The notes under the pieces were generated by a model. The model saw only the letters and a list, made by a program, of their open reading frames with translations, was not told the DNA's origin and searched no databases. DNA of 64,000 bases. Source: Prosapia bicincta (taxonomy: Eukaryota > Arthropoda > Insecta > Hemiptera > Cercopidae). The stretch's first letter is position 1. Each line of letters opens with the position of its first letter. Positions 51,801 to 61,092 of the stretch are shown here, in pieces. The stretch lies in assembly GCA_036971475.1 (NCBI GenBank), contig JBAIZL010000024.1, forward strand, positions 1,137,501-1,201,500, given 5' to 3'. Made by a program: the position numbers and the translations under genes.

Positions 51801-54800
51801 ACTGTAATTTTGAGTACATAATGAACTTATTCACTGTTCTTTCTTAGTCTTTTTATTTCCTAACAAATCCTAATTTTGGTTTTGGATTAAGCGGACTTTT
51901 GTATTACCAAAGTTTGGCTTATCAGGACTCCACTGTAGTAGAAATGTTTTATGTTTTTATGTTTTAGAAATAATATTTATGTAGAGCGTCAAAAAATTGA
52001 ACTAATTGGGACTGGGGGCGTTCGGATTTTTGAACATAACCTAGAAATTTCTAGTTACATTAAAAATGTTAATGAATAAAATGAATATAAACACTTTTTG
52101 TAATTACATATGTACATAACTACTGTACTTTGATTTACTTTTATCTTTAAATCTAGAAAAATGCACTTTTTTTACAAACCAATTTACTATATATTTATAA
52201 ATCTATCTCTACAAAAAAAAAAAATCAACACAACTGTACGAAATTACTGAAATATTTTATATGAAAAACTTGCTAATTTTGGGATGTGTAAGTTTTCGAA
52301 AGTTGTTTTCTGCCGGCCAAATCCTTAATTCGCTTAAGTAGCAGGAGCTGGGCCTGAGTCCATTCGGGCTGCGGTTCATACCAAGACATCCCTCTTTCTA
52401 ACTACGTAAGTGCTTCAGATTGTGAAGATATGGGATAGTCTGATGCATCTTCTTCTTCGCTATCACAGCATTGTTGATTTTCTGGTTCTTGCAGTGAAGA
52501 TATGATTTCATTATCATCCAGGATTATTGTAGGCCAAGTCATTTTTATTGGGATCCAACCATTCTACAGGTGGTATAACATGACCAACTCTCTCAAAATC
52601 TCAAGTGCTTCATTTTTACAATCTTTGGAGCCTCAACTACAATTTTGTACAAAAATTTTCTTTTATTTATTAGAGGTAAAGTTAGTTGGAATATTTACCT
52701 ACATACCTCTAATCTCACTAGCAGACCTATAGCTTCTGTAACAGGGTCACACGCGTAGGCAGAGATTCTTCGCCAAAACCATTCCAAACTGCCTTTGTTG
52801 GTTACCTATCATCTCAAGATCAACTGAATCAGTTTTTTCTGGTGCATGGTGGGTAAATTAAAGATGTCTTTGAGTTACTTTCACTGAAATATATTCGCCC
52901 ATTTAGCAATACTACAAAATTATCTAAAAAAGCGGATATTTCCTGCAGCGCTTGTAACGGAGAGTTGAAGGAGGCGTTCCGATTATTGACGCTCTACTGT
53001 ATTTAACTACATGAAATTCTTTTCAACTAAATGTATTAGAAATTAATATAACAAACTAATTATTAATATTTGGTTTACATATTTGTTTCAGTTTTTACCA
53101 AAGTTAAAACTCCACCATTGTGACATTTTAGATGTATTTCAAGGAGTCCAATTCTTGCCACTAGATAAACAGACGTTCCTACATGTACAGTGTTTTGTTA
53201 ACCTAGTTGAAGCAACGTTTCCTAATGTAGATTATACAGCGTTTCTTTATAACGAACGACTTATATGGTAATAGTAGATGTAGTTAAATTTTCTCATAGA
53301 TTTATTAAGACTATATTTTGAAAATGTATGATGCCTGCTTAATAAGAGATGTTTATAAACTCTCGATAGTTACAGCATAAATAGACAGATATTTATGCCC
53401 ATTGACATTCTGTCAGTCGTCTAAACATAATAGATCACTTCAGCAGTTTTTGTGTCAAATGGAGTGAGAATCTATCTATACTGATAGATTTTACTTGGTG
53501 TCAGTCAGTAGGGTTAATACTTTTATAATGAATGTATTCTTGTTTAGATACGAGATGAACCATAATAGTGGAACACCAATAGTAAAAATTGCACCCATGT
53601 AAAAAATATAATATTTATTGCTTTATAAGCGAGAATGATTTTGTAAACACAATTAAATAGACAAGAAATTAATTTGTAATTATAATAAGTAAGTAACATA
53701 TAATTAGACCCACAATGGGTTAACTGCTAATCATAATTAGTTTTATAAACCCATAATTGCTAAGTTTATTGCCTATTCAAATTATCGTGTTTAACTTAGA
53801 TTAGTGACGCGATACCTGAAAACCTCGTAGACAAAAAAAGCTGGACTATTTTGACTAAAACGGTATCCTCCAACTTTCATCATTCGAATTTTCGGCTGGT
53901 TCAAATGTTTTCATTTGTCCCTTCAGCTTCAAATTATCCAAATTCTACTTGTGTGTGTGTGCTCTCACAGACTTTTCCCCTTGTTGCCTTTTTCTACCAC
54001 ACCTCTGGCTAACTCATCTACTTTACTCCACTCACCTCACATTGTTAACCACTCCTTGTCTGCAAGTAAGTAATGGTTTATCCCTTGAACCCGAACGTTG
54101 GGTCAAATCCTGTATCTCAGGGAACAAACCTCTAAGGAGAACTAACCCCTGAATTTGTTACAAAAACCAATTAGCAAACTATAAGCCCTTTCAGGGTAGT
54201 GGAATCTTTGAGAGACACTTTTGACTTAAAGGCTATAATTGGATACCCAATGAATTTATTTTATCTTAAATGGAAAACTAAGCTAATTGGAAATATACAT
54301 TTTTTATTTAACACCTGTATTTTACAATAAAAATGTTGAAAAGAACCCCAATACCACAAAAATAATCAAAAATAACAAATAAGACAAGTTACTTAAGATT
54401 AAACCCTTATGTACATTTCGATGACCATGTCATCATCATCAGAGGGTCTTGTTACAAAACACAATCTAGCACACAAGAAGTTACAAACTAGAATGATACC
54501 AATCGTTCTCCGCGGTCGCTATATATAGGCGTTAGGTAAGCTCCGCCCCCTCTCCGCCCTCGACCGACAAATAACGATCGGCCATCAGGAACCAAATAGG
54601 TTATGTCAAAAATTACATTATAATAATACATATGTAATAAAAACTACAGCAATAACAATTATTAAACTAAAAGTAATTAGATTAAAACATCGTAATTTGA
54701 AGAAAGCTATTTAAGTAAAGTATATAATGGTGAGTAAGGAATAGGTCCTTTATCTGCATTCATTAATTTACAATTTGATTTGACTATAAAAACACTTTCA

Positions 54801-56729
54801 TAACTATTAAGTAACTTTTTTGAGTTCATACATTTAGCTAAAATAACATTTTTATCTAAATCATGCTGATTACTAAGGACATGTTCTGCTACACTTGATT
54901 TTTCCGGTCTTTCATATTTAGAAATGTTCTTTAAATCTGGTTACAATTTTTCTTTTAGTTTGACCTATATACATCTCGTTACAAGTACTACAAATTATCT
55001 TATAAATACCTGATTTTTCCAACATTGGAATTTTATCTTTCGGGTTACACAATAAATGCTTGAGTTTATTTTGAGTTTTATAGGCTATCTTAACATTTAC
55101 CTTTTTAAAAATAGAGTCTAACCAAAATCTATTTTAACAAAAGGGTTAGACTCTATTTTTAAAAAGGTAAATGTTAAGATAGCCTATAAAACTCAAAATA
55201 AACTCAAGCATTTATTGTGTAACCCGAAAGATAAAATTCCAATGTTGGAAAAATCAGGTATTTATAAGATAATTTGTAGTACTTGTAACGAGATGTATAT
55301 AGGTCAAACTAAAAGAAAAATTGTAACCAGATTTAAAGAACATCTTGCCCATATTAAATATGAAAGACCGGAAAAATCAAGTGTAGCAGAACATGTCCTT
55401 AGTAATCAGCATGATTTAGATAAAAATGTTATTTTAGCTAAATGTATGAACTCAAAAAAGTTACTTAATAGTTATGAAAGTGTTTTTATAGTCAAATCAA
55501 ATTGTAAATTAATGAATGCAGATAAAGGACCTATTCCTTACTCACCATTATATACTTTACTTAAATAGCTTTCTTCAAATTACGATGTTTTAATCTAATT
55601 ACTTTTAGTTTAATAATTGTTATTGCTGTAGTTTTTATTACATATGTATTATTATAATGTAATTTTTGACATAACCTATTTGGTTCCTGATATTGTGTTT
55701 TGTAACAAGACCCTCTGATGATGATGACATGGTCATCGAAATGTACATAAGGGTTTAATCTTAAGTAACTTGTCTTATTTGTTATTTTTGATTATTTTTG
55801 TGGTATTGGGGTTCTTTTCAACATTTTTATTGTAATATATTGTACCACTGTGCTCTTGATATGGTGTAACACCTGTATTTGTTACTAATTAGTTTGTGTA
55901 CATTTACAGGATTTTGCATCTTATTTTTTATATAAACTGAAGTTACAGTTAACCTACCCATCTTGGTTCAATTAATAGTGTAGAATAGATTATTACTAAC
56001 ACTTATATACCCTATTCTTTCATGATAATACAGGCGCGTATCCAAGGGGGGGGGGCGATGGAGTGATCGCCCCCCCAACTCTCAAGAACTTTGGGTTAAA
56101 AATCGACAATATATTATTAAAATTGGGACTTTTTCCGATAATTAAGTTATTATATATTCTCAAATATAAAATCCTAACTGTAATAAATATAATAATAATT
56201 TTGTAACATTGTAATGCTCTTTGAATAATTACAAAAATAGAATCACTTATCAAATACTAGTCTATGTTTATAAATACGCTCGAATTTTAACTTAATTTAC
56301 CTAAGTTAATTCGTCTTTTATTGTAAATAAAAAATAAAATTTTAATTTTTAATTTGAAAATGTGACGCGTTTCCTCGGCATACCCTCGTAAACGTCTAAA
56401 AATTTTAACAACAGGTAGAGCTAGTGAAGCTTAGTCTCGAGCATATGATTTTCAATACGTTATTTTGCAAGCGTAATATTCGCAGTTGACTCCGGAATTG
56501 TTCGTGTTGGAAGAATAACTACTAATGTTAATTAATAAACAATTTTTATAATAACAGCTTATTATGAAATTAATAATATTCTCTAGCCATAAGTGTTATC
56601 GAAACTGGAATAATTATTAAAAAGTCTAATTTGCTACGAATCTTAATCACGTTACCGATTTCTAAAAGAACTTTTTCTGTTCTATGTTTTTACATACCCG
56701 CACATGCGCGCGCGCACACACACACACAC

Positions 56730-56775
<46 letters not shown>

Positions 56776-57130
56776 AATTTTTTGGACTTGATAGGAGACT
56801 GACAGACTTACCTAAAGGCAATAGTCCAAAACTGCAATCTCTTGGAAATAAGCACATATAAAACACTTAATACACTTTTATTTGAAATATTTCGATCAAC
56901 ATGATCTTCTTCAGTCAAGAAAGAGAAAAACAAAATGGTTTTGTTTTTCTCTTTCTTGACTGAAGAAGATCATGTTGATCGAAATATTTCAAATAAAAGT
57001 GTATTAAGTGTTTTATATGTGCTTATTTCCAAGAGATTGCAGTTTTGGACTATTGCCTTTAGGTAAGTCTGTCAGTCTCCTATCAAGTCCAAAAAATTCC
57101 TAAATAAGCTTTAAGCTCTACTAGAACTAA

Positions 57131-57188
<58 letters not shown>

Positions 57189-60100
57189 GTTAATATATTA
57201 CTGTGTGAGTAATTTTATCCACCGTTAAGTGCAATAATTTTACCTTGAGTGATGAGGCACCTTTCGGTCGTTGACCATTGTCGAATCACTGATTTTTCTC
57301 TGCTGTGGATGCTACGTCCGTGAAGCCGGTGTTCGTTGACGTAACGCGCACTTTTTCTTGATCTGAGTGTATGATATTTTTGTATAGTATGTCTCCTGTA
57401 TATGTTGTTTGTAGATTCATTAAGTTGTTGTGTAGGTTTTTATAAATGTGGTATTCTTCTAGTGAGTTTAGTTCTATTGGGTTGTTATTTATTTCCAGTA
57501 TGGTTAGGTTATTTTCGTAATTTGTTATTTCGTGTTTATGGGATATTAAGTGTGCTGCAACATTTGATACTTTAGAATTTTTGTTTTTGAATGCTCTATA
57601 ATGTTCTTCAAATCTTATTTTAAATGTTCTGGTTGTTTTTCCTATGTAAAAAGCGTTACAGTTGTTGCATGTGATTTTGTAAATTCCTGATAGGTTATGT
57701 TTTTCTGAATTTGTTATGTGGTTTGTGTTATTAAGATATTTTATTATTTTGTTGTTTGGTTTGTAAGTTGGAGTGTAGTATTCTTTGTTGTATATATTTG
57801 TTATTTTTTCTATTTTGTTATTGGTGTATTTATATTTTAGGTAGATTTTTTTATTTTTATTATTTTCGTGTTCCGGTTGTAGTGTTGTGTTGAGGTTAGG
57901 TTTTTTTGTGAATTTATTGTATATATTTTTTATAAGGTGTTTGTTGTATCCATTTTCTATTGCTATTTTTGTAATGTTATCTAATTCTTCATTTAATTTT
58001 TGTTTGTTATCCTGTGTGTATTTTATTGCTTTATTTATCATGTTACTGTAAGTGTTAATTTTGTGTGTCCAGGGGTGGTTAGATTTGTAATGTATTGTGG
58101 TGTTGTTGGAAGTAGGTTTCCTGTATACTGTAGTTTCTATTTTATTATCATTTATATTTAAAGTAATGTCGAGGAAGTTGATTGTTCTATTTGTTTCTGT
58201 TTCAACGGTGAATTGTATGTTTTCGTTGTATGTATTTAGTTTGTTTAATATTATGACGTGTTCGTTGTGAATGGTAGGTTGGTATATTACAAGTATATCG
58301 TCTACATATCTTGTCCATAGTGAGATATTGTGTGTGTTTATTATAGGTTTAATTATTATTTGTTCAAAGTGTTGTAAATATATTTCTGACATGACAGATG
58401 ATATGGGTGAACCCATGGGGAGTCCTGTTGTTTGTTTATAATATTTATTGTTAAATTGGAAGTAATTTTGGTTACATATGTGTTTGGTTAGCGTAATGAT
58501 ACTATCTATTATGTTTCTTTTTTCGTTATTGTGTATCAGTTTGTTTTTTATTATTTCTATGGTTTCTTCTATTGGGATACTAGGGTACATGTTAGTTATG
58601 TCATAACTTATTATTTTTGTGTTGCTGTTTGTTTTTATCGTTTTTATTTTATCAATTAATTCGTATCCATTTTTTATATTGTATGTGTTGTTGATATGTA
58701 TTTTAAATCTTAGGATTTTGTCTAGAATTTTTGCGATTATGTAAGATGGTGCTGTTGTGAAATTTATTAGTGGTCTAAATGGTGTGTTGGGTTTGTGGAT
58801 TTTAGGTATCCCTGATAATACGGGTGCGCACGGTTTGAATGGGTATAATCTTGTGTGGTATTTTAATTTATTGTTATAGTTTAGGGTGTTACGGTGAGTG
58901 ACTATTAAGTTTTTTATTGTAATAAGGTATTTGTTAGTTGGGTCTGGGATTTGTTCGTATTTATTTTCTTTTATGTAGTTAGTCATTGAATCGATATATT
59001 TGGTATTTTCTATTATTACTGGAGTATTTGTTTTATCTGATTTTAATATTAAGTAGTCGTTGTTTTCTTAGACAAAGAAAACAACGACTACTTAATATTA
59101 AAATCAGATAAAACAAATACTCCAGTAATAATAGAAAATACCAAATATATCGATTCAATGACTAACTACATAAAAGAAAATAAATACGAACAAATCCCAG
59201 ACCCAACTAACAAATACCTTATTACAATAAAAAACTTAATAGTCACTCACCGTAACACCCTAAACTATAACAATAAATTAAAATACCACACAAGATTATA
59301 CCCATTCAAACCGTGCGCACCCGTATTATCAGGGATACCTAAAATCCACAAACCCAACACACCATTTAGACCACTAATAAATTTCACAACAGCACCATCT
59401 TACATAATCGCAAAAATTCTAGACAAAATCCTAAGATTTAAAATACATATCAACAACACATACAATATAAAAAATGGATACGAATTAATTGATAAAATAA
59501 AAACGATAAAAACAAACAGCAACACAAAAATAATAAGTTATGACATAACTAACATGTACCCTAGTATCCCAATAGAAGAAACCATAGAAATAATAAAAAA
59601 CAAACTGATACACAATAACGAAAAAAGAAACATAATAGATAGTATCATTACGCTAACCAAACACATATGTAACCAAAATTACTTCCAATTTAACAATAAA
59701 TATTATAAACAAACAACAGGACTCCCCATGGGTTCACCCATATCATCTGTCATGTCAGAAATATATTTACAACACTTTGAACAAATAATAATTAAACCTA
59801 TAATAAACACACACAATATCTCACTATGGACAAGATATGTAGACGATATACTTGTAATATACCAACCTACCATTCACAACGAACACGTCATAATATTAAA
59901 CAAACTAAATACATACAACGAAAACATACAATTCACCGTTGAAACAGAAACAAATAGAACAATCAACTTCCTCGACATTACTTTAAATATAAATGATAAT
60001 AAAATAGAAACTACAGTATACAGGAAACCTACTTCCAACAACACCACAATACATTACAAATCTAACCACCCCTGGACACACAAAATTAACACTTACAGTA

Positions 60101-61004
60101 ACATGATAAATAAAGCAATAAAATACACACAGGATAACAAACAAAAATTAAATGAAGAATTAGATAACATTACAAAAATAGCAATAGAAAATGGATACAA
60201 CAAACACCTTATAAAAAATATATACAATAAATTCACAAAAAAACCTAACCTCAACACAACACTACAACCGGAACACGAAAATAATAAAAATAAAAAAATC
60301 TACCTAAAATATAAATACACCAATAACAAAATAGAAAAAATAACAAATATATACAACAAAGAATACTACACTCCAACTTACAAACCAAACAACAAAATAA
60401 TAAAATATCTTAATAACACAAACCACATAACAAATTCAGAAAAACATAACCTATCAGGAATTTACAAAATCACATGCAACAACTGTAACGCTTTTTACAT
60501 AGGAAAAACAACCAGAACATTTAAAATAAGATTTGAAGAATATTATAGAGCATTCAAAAACAAAAATTCTAAAGTATCAAATGTTGCAGCACACTTAATA
60601 TCCCATAAACACGAAATAACAAATTACGAAAATAACCTAACCATACTGGAAATAAATAACAACCCAATAGAACTAAACTCACTAGAAGAATACCACATTT
60701 ATAAAAACCTACACAACAACTTAATGAATCTACAAACAACATATACAGGAGACATACTATACAAAAATATCATACACTCAGATCAAGAAAAAGTGCGCGT
60801 TACGTCAACGAACACCGGCTTCACGGACGTAGCATCCACAGCAGAGAAAAATCAGTGATTCGACAATGGTCAACGACCGAAAGGTGCCTCATCACTCAAG
60901 GTAAAATTATTGCACTTAACGGTGGATAAAATTACTCACACAGTAATATATTAACTTCATAAAGTCAGTGCAACGGAAAAACAATGGATAATGTTAAATA
61001 TCAA

Positions 61005-61092
<88 letters not shown>

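Larger units (their letters stand above)
50272..51935 (+). mobile_element. Tigger/pogo element, internally deleted, with nested mariner
   Basis: Begins CAGGGGAGTCCCGATAGTCC after TA and ends GGCTTATCAGGACTCCACTG before TA, giving terminal inverted repeats with a TA duplication. After removing the nested mariner it is about 1.0 kb and retains both ends of a Tigger transposase. Confidence 0.8.
49307..53091 (+). other. CCZ1 intron 4
   Basis: 49307-50271 has nothing recognised. The remainder is two Tigger relics, one with a nested mariner. Confidence 0.8.
54323..55867. mobile_element. Penelope-like family B inverted pair with 13-bp target duplication
   Basis: AACACCTGTATTT flanks both sides (54310-54322 and 55868-55880). 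Inside, two inverted arms meet at a 20-bp loop (55124-55143). The right side has an extra tail with TTGTACCACTGTGCTCTTGA. The right arm lacks roughly 120 bp present in the left (the GC-rich part near 54500-54575). The left arm has a small deletion in the coding part. Both ends carry a hammerhead-like motif. Confidence 0.85.
56773..57132. mobile_element. Penelope-like family E inverted unit, young copy
   Basis: Arms of 163 bp (56773-56935 and 56939-57101) are essentially perfect inverted copies around TGG. The tail CTAAATAAGCTTTAAGCTC then leads into (TA)n. No coding sequence remains. Confidence 0.85.
57184..61010. mobile_element. Penelope-like family A, giant palindromic dimer
   Basis: Arms 57184-59069 and 59075-60960, 1,886 bp each, are mirror copies around the 5-base loop AGACA. 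Only very few differences were seen and no indels. Each arm encodes a 566-residue RT/GIY-YIG protein reading outward. The tail AAAGTCAGTGCAACGGAAAA lies only on the right (60961-61010), then (TA)n. The same ends and tail occur at 40866-41102. Confidence 0.9.
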
